Of a stretch of 41,301 bases of DNA, positions 29,792 through 37,399 are shown in pieces. How positions within the stretch are numbered: the first letter of the stretch is position 1; the number at the start of each line of letters is the position of its first letter. Under the pieces are notes generated by a model, which made no database searches, was not told the DNA's origin, and saw only the letters and a list, made by a program, of their open reading frames with translations. A program made the translations under genes and the position numbers. Origin of the DNA: Actinomycetota bacterium. Lineage in GTDB: Bacteria > Actinomycetota > Thermoleophilia > Solirubrobacterales > JACPNS01. Location: assembly GCA_016219715.1 (NCBI GenBank), contig JACRKX010000079.1, forward strand, positions 1 through 41,301, given 5' to 3'.

Positions 29792-29839
29792 CTTGCGGGT
29801 TAACTACGAGGTTTTCCGGAGAACTACGTAACCCGCAAG
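29792..29839 (-). terminator. 11-bp inverted repeat just after the ABC permease stop
   Basis: Perfect arms cttgcgggtta (29792-29802) and taacccgcaag (29829-29839) enclose an inner imperfect hairpin (gttttccggagaac, 29811-29824). It begins two bases beyond the permease stop. No T-tract follows, so it could end transcription or protect the mRNA 3' end. Confidence 0.5.
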
Positions 29840-29840
29840 G

Positions 29841-32282
29841 TCACTCGACGACGCGCAGCGTCGAGGGCACATCCATGCGCGTCAGGCGGCGGGACATCAG
29901 GTAAGGCGTCAACGTCACGGCGGCGACGCCGACGAGCACCGCGATCAGCAGCGATCCCGGCGAGATGTGGCGGATGATGCCGATCTCGGGCCAGGTGTCT
30001 GCAAACAGCTCGGCGATCATCCAGCCGATCGCCAGATATCCGATCAGCAGTCCCAGCAGCGTGCCCAGCGCTCCAACGATCAGATTCTCGGCGGCGGCGA
30101 TGCGCAGGGCGCGGCGCACGGGCAACCCGAAGGCGAACATCGTGGCGTACTCGCGGCGGCGTTCCTCGAGCGAGATTCCGGCGAGGTTGAATGCCATCAG
30201 CACGGCAAGCACCAGCGCTGCTCCGGCCGCTACCTGGATGATTCCCTTGAACTGGTCCATGGTGTCGTCGAGCGCGTCGCTGTCGGCGGTCACCGGCCTG
30301 GTCGTGGCAACGATCGAGTTCTCGGCAAGCGATCGCTGAACGGCAGAACCGCGCGCGCCTGGCTGAGGCATGACCGACAGCGAATTGGTCTCTCCAGACA
30401 GCCCGAGATCGTCGGCCAGTACCGGCGGCGCATAGGCGAACACGCGAAAGGGGTCGGCGACGAGGCCCGTCACTCGCATCGGCATTCGCGCCTCGGTCGG
30501 CCGGCCCGACGAGTCGCGGCCGGCCGTCGTGAAGACGACCGAGTCACCGACGGAGACGCCGAGATCGTCGGCGGCCTTTGGGGCGATCGCTACCTCCCTG
30601 CCGGTCTTCGGCAGACGCCCGCTTTCGAGCGTGGGGCTCCACGCGCCGCCGGCCAGGTCGGCGATCGTCATGACTACGGGGAACGGGTCATGACCCTCCG
30701 ACGCAAGCGTGCCCGAGAGGTCGAGCTTCGCGTCGATGCTCGCCACGCCCTTCTCACGGGAAAGCGCCGCGACCTGCGGCGAGTCCACCGGAAGCGGCTC
30801 GGCCAGCGCCACCGACAGCCGTCCGGGCGCGTCGCCGATCAACTGCGCGCGGCTCTCTTCGATCGTTTTGTTGAAGCCGTCGACGATCCCCAGCAGCGCC
30901 ATCATTACGCCGATCACCGCGCCCATCCCGACCACCGCGAGCATCGTGCGCCGTGGCGTGCGCGAGCTGTTGCGCCAAGGCATCTGGCTGACGGCGCCAC
31001 CGGGCAGCTTGATTCGCGTAGCCGCGCGCACCATGCCGCCGCGCGCCGAACGCTCGCTGACGCGGATCGCCTCGACCGGCTGCACGCGGACGCCGCGCCA
31101 CACCGGCCAGACGGTCGCCGCAAACGGCAGCAGGAAGCCGACTGCCGCGCCACGCAGAAACTGGCCGGCGCTGAACGGATCGGCGTAGAACGGCAGCGGC
31201 ATGAACTGCTCGAAGACCCCTGCGAACGCACCAGCGATCCACCACGACAGAAACGCTCCCAGCAGCGTTCCGGTCAATGCGATCTGCCCGCCCAGCAGCA
31301 GCGGTCGCAATGCCAGCCGGCTCGGCGACACACCCAGCGCCATGCCGATGCCGATCTCGCGACGTTCGGCCTCCACTGCGCGACCGACGAGATTGAAGGC
31401 ACCGATGCTCGCTCCCAGCAACACCAGCAGACCGAAGAAGCCCATCATGCGCTGGTCGTTCTTGGCGTCGCGGAACATGATCGTGTGCGACTGCTCTTCG
31501 GTGCCGAGCGTCACGGTGGCGCCGGGCAGCGACTTCGCCAGCGACCGCTCGAGCGACCGCTTGGCTACCGCCGGATCGTCGCCCTCGGCCAGCCCCACAA
31601 CCAGCTCGTTCACCGCGCCCGCGCGACCGGCATAGCCCTGCACCAGAGGCAGTGGCGCGTAGAGCACGCCAAGCGTCGACTCGCCGCCAAAGCCGGTGTC
31701 CGAGGTGATCAGGAAGTACTGCGGCGACTGCCCCTGACCGGCGTATTCGATCGTCGCCCCGCCGGCGAGCTTCAGCTCTCCCTCGTAGGGCAGGTCGTAG
31801 AAGTTCGCGTAGCTGCGATCGATCACCGCGTTGCGCGAGGTCGGGTCGGAGGGCATACCCTTGCCGCGGATCGCGCGCACCGTGTCGACCTTGCCGGCCG
31901 TTTCGCCGGATACGGGCAGACCGATCAACAGACCGGGCGTGAGGATGTCCTTCCCGGCCGGCCGGCCGTCGATCTGCGTCGGCACCAGCAGCCGCTCCTG
32001 CGCGACCAATGCCCGTTTGAGCTCAGGGCCAGACGCTCGCGCGGCACTCTCGATCTCACCGCTCTTCGCGAAGCTGCCGTCGGGCAGCGTGACGCGCAGA
32101 TCGTGGAACTTGAGCGCCTCGAAGCTACGCGCCGCCGACTGTTCGCGAAACTCTCGCATGCCTCCCAGTCCGGCGTAGACGGCCACGCCAATCGCGATCA
32201 CACCGGCGGTGGCCAGCACCTGCAACCAGCGGCGGCGCAGGTCTCTGGCCGACCATCTCAACCAGAAACGAAGCTGTTTCAC
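29841..32282 (-). CDS. ABC transporter permease with two FtsX-like domains
   Basis: An 813-residue membrane protein of the MacB/LolCE-type exporter superfamily, duplicated architecture. One transmembrane helix near the N-terminus (QVLATAGVIAIGVAVYAGLG) is followed by a large extracytoplasmic domain, an FtsX block of three helices at about 275-395 (MMGFFGLLVLLGASIGAFNL), a second anchor near 445 with another periplasmic-type domain, and a final FtsX block at about 690-805. GTG start at 32282. It lies 12 bp after its ATPase gene in one operon. Such complexes export lipids, lipoproteins or antimicrobial compounds, or act as mechanotransmitters; the substrate cannot be told. Confidence 0.88.
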   Translation of the reverse strand: MKQLRFWLRWSARDLRRRWLQVLATAGVIAIGVAVYAGLGGMREFREQSAARSFEALKFHDLRVTLPDGSFAKSGEIESAARASGPELKRALVAQERLLVPTQIDGRPAGKDILTPGLLIGLPVSGETAGKVDTVRAIRGKGMPSDPTSRNAVIDRSYANFYDLPYEGELKLAGGATIEYAGQGQSPQYFLITSDTGFGGESTLGVLYAPLPLVQGYAGRAGAVNELVVGLAEGDDPAVAKRSLERSLAKSLPGATVTLGTEEQSHTIMFRDAKNDQRMMGFFGLLVLLGASIGAFNLVGRAVEAERREIGIGMALGVSPSRLALRPLLLGGQIALTGTLLGAFLSWWIAGAFAGVFEQFMPLPFYADPFSAGQFLRGAAVGFLLPFAATVWPVWRGVRVQPVEAIRVSERSARGGMVRAATRIKLPGGAVSQMPWRNSSRTPRRTMLAVVGMGAVIGVMMALLGIVDGFNKTIEESRAQLIGDAPGRLSVALAEPLPVDSPQVAALSREKGVASIDAKLDLSGTLASEGHDPFPVVMTIADLAGGAWSPTLESGRLPKTGREVAIAPKAADDLGVSVGDSVVFTTAGRDSSGRPTEARMPMRVTGLVADPFRVFAYAPPVLADDLGLSGETNSLSVMPQPGARGSAVQRSLAENSIVATTRPVTADSDALDDTMDQFKGIIQVAAGAALVLAVLMAFNLAGISLEERRREYATMFAFGLPVRRALRIAAAENLIVGALGTLLGLLIGYLAIGWMIAELFADTWPEIGIIRHISPGSLLIAVLVGVAAVTLTPYLMSRRLTRMDVPSTLRVVE

Positions 32283-32294
32283 CGGTCCGCCCGC

Positions 32295-33035
32295 CTACCA
32301 GTGGAGATCGGCGATTTCGGCCTGACCGCCGGCCGGAGGCGCGTCGCCGACGACGCGCCCCGAGCTGAGCTCGATGATGCGATCGGCGGTTCGCGCGATC
32401 TCGCGATTGTGCGTCACGACCACGACGGCGCGCCCACTCTTGCCGTCCGACGACTCGCCGTCGTGCGTCTGTTCGTGCAGCAGCTGAAGAATCTGCACGC
32501 CGGTCTTGAAGTCGAGCTCGCCCGTCGGCTCGTCGGCGAGCAGCACGGGGTTGCCGGTGGCCAGCGCGCGGGCGATCGCCACTCGCTGCTGCTCGCCGCC
32601 GCTGAGCTCGTGCGGGAAGTGGCCAACGCGCTCGGCCAGATCGACACGGCCAAGCATTTCGAGCGCCGCCTCGCCGGGATTCTCACGACCGGCCACCTCG
32701 GCCCCGAACTCGACGTTCTCGAGTGCGGTCAGACCGGGAAACAGATTGAACGTCTGGAAGATGAAACTGACCTGCCGGCGGCGGATCTGCGCCAGCTCGG
32801 CCCGCGAGGCATCGGTCACTTCGACGCCGCCGACCTTGATGCGCCCCGCGCTGGCGGTGTCGAGCGCGCCGATCATGTTCAGCAGCGTTGTCTTGCCGCT
32901 GCCCGAGGCGCCGAGCACGGCTACGAACTCGCCGGGCTGGATCGTCAGCGTGACGTCGTCGAGCGCGATCACCTTGCGTTCGCCGACGTCATAGTGACGC
33001 CCGACGCGATCGAGTTCCACAAGTGGCCCGGCCAT
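32295..33035 (-). CDS. ABC transporter ATP-binding protein (MacB/LolD type)
   Basis: A 246-residue ATPase. Walker A GASGSGKTT (near residue 42), Q-loop in FIFQTFNLFPGLTALENVEF, signature LSGGEQQRVAIARAL (near 143), Walker B PVLLADEPTGELD and switch His in VVTHNREIARTADRI place it in the MacB/LolD/FtsE group, which pairs with FtsX-like permeases such as its downstream neighbour. The ATG at 33035 lacks a Shine-Dalgarno sequence; TAGAGT on the minus strand seven bases upstream suggests a leaderless mRNA. The gene diverges from purC with a 50-bp gap. Confidence 0.93.
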   Translation of the reverse strand: MAGPLVELDRVGRHYDVGERKVIALDDVTLTIQPGEFVAVLGASGSGKTTLLNMIGALDTASAGRIKVGGVEVTDASRAELAQIRRRQVSFIFQTFNLFPGLTALENVEFGAEVAGRENPGEAALEMLGRVDLAERVGHFPHELSGGEQQRVAIARALATGNPVLLADEPTGELDFKTGVQILQLLHEQTHDGESSDGKSGRAVVVVTHNREIARTADRIIELSSGRVVGDAPPAGGQAEIADLHW

Positions 33036-33042
33036 GACCTGG

Positions 33043-33048
33043 ACTCTA
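33043..33048 (-). promoter_or_regulatory. predicted -10 box for the ABC operon, leaderless type
   Basis: Minus-strand TAGAGT ends seven bases before the ATG at 33035. In the same 50-bp gap the purC -10 box points the other way. Confidence 0.5.
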
Positions 33049-33063
33049 ACGGCGCTGGCCGAC

Positions 33064-33085
33064 CCCGGCGAATAGCATCCCGCCC
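33064..33085 (+). promoter_or_regulatory. purC promoter box, leaderless type, shared with purB
   Basis: The block cccggcgaatag (33064-33075), one base, then atc matches the purB upstream region at 15 of 16 positions. TAGCAT (33073-33078) ends seven bases before the purC ATG. No Shine-Dalgarno sequence is visible. Confidence 0.5.
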
Positions 33086-34030
33086 ATGTCCGCAGCCCCT
33101 ACCTCCGACCCCGGCTATCCCACACCGGATTTGCCGCTGCTGCACAGCGGCAAGGTGCGCGACACCTACGAGCTGCCCGACGGCTCGCTGCTGATGGTCG
33201 CCAGCGACCGGATCAGCACGTACGACGCGGTACACCCGAACCCGATTCCCGGCAAGGGACAGGTGCTCACCGGCACCTCGGTGTTCTGGTTCGAACGGCT
33301 GGCCGGGATCGTGCCCAACCACGTGATCTCGTACACCGACGACGTGCCGCCGGAGTTGCGCGGCCGAGCACTGAAGGTCAAGCGGCTCGAGATGCTGCCG
33401 CTGGAGTGCGTCGTGCGCGGTTATCTCGCCGGCAGCGGCTGGTCCGATTACCGCGCAAGCGGCGCGGTCTGCGGCATCGAGCTCCCGCCGGGGTTACTCG
33501 AATCCTCGGAGCTGCCCGAACCGATCTTCACTCCAGCCACGAAGGCCGAAGTGGGCGACCACGACGAAAACGTCGACGCGGCGCGGGCGGCCGAAATCCT
33601 CGGCGGATCCCAGGGCGCCGAGCATGGCCTGTCGATCTACGAACAGCTACGCGATCTCTCGCTCGCGGTCTACGGGCAGGCCCGCGAACACGCCCGCGCC
33701 CGCGGCATCATCCTGGCCGACACGAAGTTCGAGTTCGGCGTCGACCCGGCCACCGGCGCGATCACCCTGGGTGACGAGGTGCTGACGCCAGACAGCTCGC
33801 GCTACTGGCCGGCCGACATGTACGAGCCCGGGCGTGCACAGGCGTCGTTCGACAAGCAGTTCGTACGCGACTGGGCCGCGGGCACCGGCTGGGACAAGTC
33901 CCCTCCGGCGCCAGAGGTGCCGCCTGAGATCGTCGCGCAGACACAGGCGCGCTACACCGAGGCCTACGAGCGACTGACGGGCGAACCGTTTTCCGCCTGG
34001 CTCGAACGCAGCGGCGCCACTGCCGCCTAG
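33086..34030 (+). CDS. purC: SAICAR synthetase
   Basis: Joins aspartate to CAIR using ATP in purine synthesis. 314 residues, the length of the longer bacterial and yeast-like type. HSGKVRDTYELPDGSLLMVA, SDRISTYDAV, LECVVRGYLAGSGW and ADTKFEFGVD are family signatures; the ligand-binding segment DEVLTPDSSRYWPADMYEPG is near the middle-right. Start ATG 33086. It opens the purC-purS-purQ-purL-purF run. Confidence 0.97.
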   Translation: MSAAPTSDPGYPTPDLPLLHSGKVRDTYELPDGSLLMVASDRISTYDAVHPNPIPGKGQVLTGTSVFWFERLAGIVPNHVISYTDDVPPELRGRALKVKRLEMLPLECVVRGYLAGSGWSDYRASGAVCGIELPPGLLESSELPEPIFTPATKAEVGDHDENVDAARAAEILGGSQGAEHGLSIYEQLRDLSLAVYGQAREHARARGIILADTKFEFGVDPATGAITLGDEVLTPDSSRYWPADMYEPGRAQASFDKQFVRDWAAGTGWDKSPPAPEVPPEIVAQTQARYTEAYERLTGEPFSAWLERSGATAA

Positions 34031-34075
34031 GGCCGAAAACCGCCGCGCCCGCGCTCGATACGCTGCATGCTCACG

Positions 34076-34312
34076 ATGAAGGCGCAAGTGCTCATTCGCC
34101 CCAAGCAGGGCATCCTCGACCCGCAAGGACTGGCCGTCGAAGAGGCGCTGCCGGCGCTGGGCTTCTCCGGCGTCAGCAACGTACACGTCGGCCGGCTGGT
34201 CGAACTCGAGGTCGACGACCCGGCCCAGCTCGACGCGATGTGCGAGAAGCTGCTCGCCAATCCGCTGATCGAAGACTTCGAAGTCGTACTTTCCGACAGC
34301 TCCGGAGCCTGA
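34076..34312 (+). CDS. purS: FGAM synthase subunit PurS
   Basis: Small subunit that bridges PurQ and PurL in the three-part formylglycinamidine synthase. 78 residues. KAQVLIRPKQGILDPQGLAV and NVHVGRLVELEVDD match the family, a dimeric ferredoxin-like fold. I place the start at ATG 34076 because the family begins at the first strand; ATG 34067 three codons upstream is in frame. purQ follows four bases after the stop, and the gene is separated from purC by 45 bp. Confidence 0.93.
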   Translation: MKAQVLIRPKQGILDPQGLAVEEALPALGFSGVSNVHVGRLVELEVDDPAQLDAMCEKLLANPLIEDFEVVLSDSSGA

Positions 34313-34316
34313 GCGC

Positions 34317-35012
34317 GTGGCGACGCGCTTCGGCATCGTTCAATTTCCCGGTTCGTGCGACGAGACTGACACGCTGCTGGCGTGTAGCCGTGTCGGAGAC
34401 GCCGAGCTGCTCTGGCACAAGGACACCGACCTCGGCGGCGTCGACGTCGTCGTTCTGCCCGGCGGTTTCAGCTACGGCGACTACCTGCGCGTCGGCGCGA
34501 TCGTGCAGTTCGCTCCGATCATGGGCGCCGTGGCCGAGCACGCCGCCGGCGGCGGGCTGGTGCTCGGCATCTGCAACGGCTTCCAGGTGCTGACCGAGGC
34601 CGGCCTGCTGCCCGGCGCGCTGCTGCCCAACACGAACCTTCGCTTCACCTGCCAGCAGGCAGACCTGATTGTCGAGAACACCGAGACGCCGTTCACCCAC
34701 GAGAGCGCGCCCGGCGAGATCATCTCCGTACCCGCCAAGCACGGCGCCGGCCGGTTCTACGCGCCGCCCGAGTTACTGGCGCAAATCGAAGATGGCGGCC
34801 AGGTGCTTCTGCGCTACGCCGAGGGCCACAACTTCAACGGCTCCGTCAACGACATCGCCGGCGTGACCAACGAAGGCCGTAACGTCTTCGGCCTGATGCC
34901 GCACCCCGAGCACGCCGTCGACCCGCTCACCGGCAGCGACGACGCGCTGAAGCTCTTCCATTCGCTGGCCAGCGCCGCGCCGATGGCCGTCGGCAGCGGA
35001 GACATGACGTGA
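34317..35012 (+). CDS. purQ: FGAM synthase glutaminase subunit PurQ
   Basis: Class I glutamine amidotransferase that supplies ammonia to PurL. 231 residues. The nucleophile Cys is in VLGICNGFQVL (about residue 86), the catalytic His and Glu in MPHPEHAVD near 203; the opening RFGIVQFPGSCDETD and LPGGFSYGDYLR are typical. GTG start at 34317; the end overlaps purL as GTGA, so the two subunits are made in step. Confidence 0.97.
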   Translation: MATRFGIVQFPGSCDETDTLLACSRVGDAELLWHKDTDLGGVDVVVLPGGFSYGDYLRVGAIVQFAPIMGAVAEHAAGGGLVLGICNGFQVLTEAGLLPGALLPNTNLRFTCQQADLIVENTETPFTHESAPGEIISVPAKHGAGRFYAPPELLAQIEDGGQVLLRYAEGHNFNGSVNDIAGVTNEGRNVFGLMPHPEHAVDPLTGSDDALKLFHSLASAAPMAVGSGDMT

Positions 35013-37399
35013 GCGCCGCCGCCGACACCCCGGCCGCCGAGGCGCCGCACCGCGCGCTCGGCCTTACCGACTCCGAATACGACCTGATCTGCGACAAGCT
35101 CGGCCGCGAGCCGAATGCGACCGAGCTGGCGATGTTCTCGCTGATGTGGAGCGAGCACTGCAGCTACAAGCACTCGAAGAAGCTGCTCGGCAAGCTTCCG
35201 ACCTCGGGTCCGGCGCTGCTGATGGGGCCCGGCGAGAACGCCGGCGCGGTCACGGTGGGCGACGGTCTGGCGATAGCTTTCAAGGTCGAGTCGCACAACC
35301 ACCCCAGCGCCGTCGAGCCCTTCCAGGGCGCCGCCACCGGCGTCGGCGGCATCATGCGAGACATCTTCGCCGTCGGCGCGCGGCCGATCGCGGTGCTCGA
35401 TTCACTTCGCTTCGGCGAGCTCGACAGCGCACGGTCGCGCTACCTCGCCGCGCGCGCCGTGGCCGGCATCGGCCACTACGGAAACTCGATCGGCGTGCCA
35501 ACCGTCGGCGGCGAGATCTACTTCGAAGGCCCTTACGAGCAGAACTGCCTGGTCAACGCGATGTGCTTGGGCCTGGCGCCGGCCGACAAGCTGATCCGCA
35601 GCGCCGCGGCCGGAGTCGGCAACCACCTAGTGCTGTTCGGCGCCTCGACCGGCCGCGACGGCATCGGCGGAGCAAGCGTGCTCGCTTCGGCCGAACTCGG
35701 CGAAGACGACGACTCGAAGCGCCCGACCGTACAGGTCGGCGACCCGTTTGAAGAGAGCAAGCTCGTCGAAGCCTGTCTCGAGCTGCTGAACGCCGGCCTG
35801 CTGGCCTCGCTGCAAGATCTCGGCGCCGCTGGCCTGACCAGCGCGTCAAGCGAGATGGCCTCGAAGGGTGAGGTCGGACTCGACATCCACGTCGACCGGG
35901 TTCCGCTGCGCGAGCAAGGCATGGAGCCGTTCGAGATCATGGTCAGCGAGTCGCAGGAGCGCATGCTCTGCGTAGTCGAGCCCGCGCAGCTCGACGCGGT
36001 CTTGGCGATCTGCGACAAGTGGGATCTGCACCACGCGGTCATCGGCGAGGTCACCGACACCCGGCACATGCAGATCTACCGCGACGGCGATCTGGTCGGT
36101 GACATCCCGGTCACGGCACTGGTCGACGACTGCCCGATGTACGACCTCTCGCCGGAAGAGCCGCCCGCACAGATCTACCCGGCGCCCAAGCGCCGCATCA
36201 AAGACGGCCTCGCGCCCGCCGACAACCTGCTTGCCCTGCTTGGCAGCGACAACATCGCCTCGCGTCGCGAATACTTCGAGCAGTACGACTGCATCGTCGG
36301 CTCGCGCACGATCAAGCGGCCGGAGGCTGCCGAGGCGGCGGTGCTGCGACTCGGGGCCAACGACGGCCGTCACGGCCCGGGTGGCGCCCCCTCCACGGCC
36401 GGCAGCGGCAAGGCTCAGACTCCCGGCGACGCCGACGGCCCCACGATCGCCGTCTCGATCGACGGCAGTGGCAGGCGCGTGGCCGCCGACCCGTACCGCG
36501 GCACGATCGGCGTCGTGCTCGAATGCGCCGCCAACCTCGCCTGCGTCGGCGCCGAGCCGCTGGGCCTGACCAACTGCCTGAACTTCGGCAATCCCGAGAA
36601 GCCACACATCGCCTGGCAGCTCGACCGCGCCGTCAGCGGCATGGCCGACGCCTTGCGCGCACTGAATGTGCCGGTCGTCGGCGGAAACGTCTCGCTCTAC
36701 AACCAGAGCGGCGACGGACCGATCTACCCCACGCCGGTCGTCGGCATGGTCGGCTCGCTGCCCGACCCCCGCGTGATCGCCGGAAACACCTTCACCGACC
36801 CAGACCTCGCCGTGGCGCTGATCGGCCCGTTCGAGCCGACGCTGCCGGCGAGTGAGCTGGCGAAGCTGCGCGGCGAAGAGCTGCCGACGAAGCTCCCCGA
36901 CCTGAACCTCTCGCTTCACGCCGAATCCCTCAAGCTCGTTCGCGAGGCCGTGCGCTCAGGCGCCGTGACAGTCGCGCGCGACGTTTCCGAGGGCGGCCTG
37001 GCCACCGCTCTCGCCGAGTGCTGCCTCGGCGGCGTCGGCGCGACGATCGACTTGGGCCCACTCATCGAACGGCTCAGCCGCAGCCAGGCCGGAGCCGGTC
37101 TCGATGCAGAAGCGCTGGTCGAGACCGCGCTGTTCGGCGAAGGCCCTGGCGGCATCGTCGTCGCCGGTTCACGTGAGTCGCTGATGCAGCTTTCCAGCCG
37201 CGCGCACGGCGTCGGCTTCCTGGCGCTGGGCTCCACCGGCAGCGCCAAACTCGACATCGCCGGATTTTCAGCGGTCGATTCGTCCGCTGGCACGGGCACC
37301 GGCCCCGGCGCCGTTGTTACTCTGAAAGAGATCTCGTTGGATGTACCCAACCTTCAGCGCATCCATGCAGGGGCGCTGGCAGAGCGAGCTTCTTCTTGA
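35009..37399 (+). CDS. purL: FGAM synthase large subunit PurL
   Basis: ATP-dependent synthetase subunit of the PurS/PurQ/PurL complex, 796 residues (small-type PurL). WSEHCSYKHSKKLLGKLP and VESHNHPSAVEPFQGAATGV are the N-terminal signatures; two AIR-synthase-like halves follow (NAGLLASLQDLGAAGLTSAS in the first, VARDVSEGGLATALAE in the second). Between the halves, at about 450-485, lies a Gly/Pro/Ser-rich stretch (DGRHGPGGAPSTAGSGKAQ) that looks like an added flexible linker. GTG start overlapping purQ; the stop TGA overlaps the TTG start of purF. Confidence 0.97.
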   Translation: MSAAADTPAAEAPHRALGLTDSEYDLICDKLGREPNATELAMFSLMWSEHCSYKHSKKLLGKLPTSGPALLMGPGENAGAVTVGDGLAIAFKVESHNHPSAVEPFQGAATGVGGIMRDIFAVGARPIAVLDSLRFGELDSARSRYLAARAVAGIGHYGNSIGVPTVGGEIYFEGPYEQNCLVNAMCLGLAPADKLIRSAAAGVGNHLVLFGASTGRDGIGGASVLASAELGEDDDSKRPTVQVGDPFEESKLVEACLELLNAGLLASLQDLGAAGLTSASSEMASKGEVGLDIHVDRVPLREQGMEPFEIMVSESQERMLCVVEPAQLDAVLAICDKWDLHHAVIGEVTDTRHMQIYRDGDLVGDIPVTALVDDCPMYDLSPEEPPAQIYPAPKRRIKDGLAPADNLLALLGSDNIASRREYFEQYDCIVGSRTIKRPEAAEAAVLRLGANDGRHGPGGAPSTAGSGKAQTPGDADGPTIAVSIDGSGRRVAADPYRGTIGVVLECAANLACVGAEPLGLTNCLNFGNPEKPHIAWQLDRAVSGMADALRALNVPVVGGNVSLYNQSGDGPIYPTPVVGMVGSLPDPRVIAGNTFTDPDLAVALIGPFEPTLPASELAKLRGEELPTKLPDLNLSLHAESLKLVREAVRSGAVTVARDVSEGGLATALAECCLGGVGATIDLGPLIERLSRSQAGAGLDAEALVETALFGEGPGGIVVAGSRESLMQLSSRAHGVGFLALGSTGSAKLDIAGFSAVDSSAGTGTGPGAVVTLKEISLDVPNLQRIHAGALAERASS

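Larger units (their letters stand above)
29412..29840. other. 429-bp stretch without a convincing gene, three hairpins
   Basis: Apart from the toxin-antitoxin operator at its left end, I find no credible protein: open frames here are short or compositionally unlike proteins. Three inverted repeats stand out: 29616-29648 (GC-rich stem of about 13 bp with a mismatch, a bulge and a ctgc loop), 29739-29754 (ggtcgg/ccgacc with caat loop) and 29792-29839. A structured non-coding RNA or a decayed gene are possible. I see no recognisable tRNA, tmRNA or known riboswitch. Confidence 0.5.

Noticed and set aside
29465-29803. 112-residue plus-strand open frame in the non-coding stretch
   Set aside because: No start signal, no family resemblance, and it spans two hairpins; treated as non-coding.
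29967-33194. 1075-residue plus-strand frame over the ABC transporter genes and into purC
   Set aside because: It covers the antisense of two clear ABC genes and the wrong frame of purC; composition is Arg/His/Gln-rich and not protein-like.
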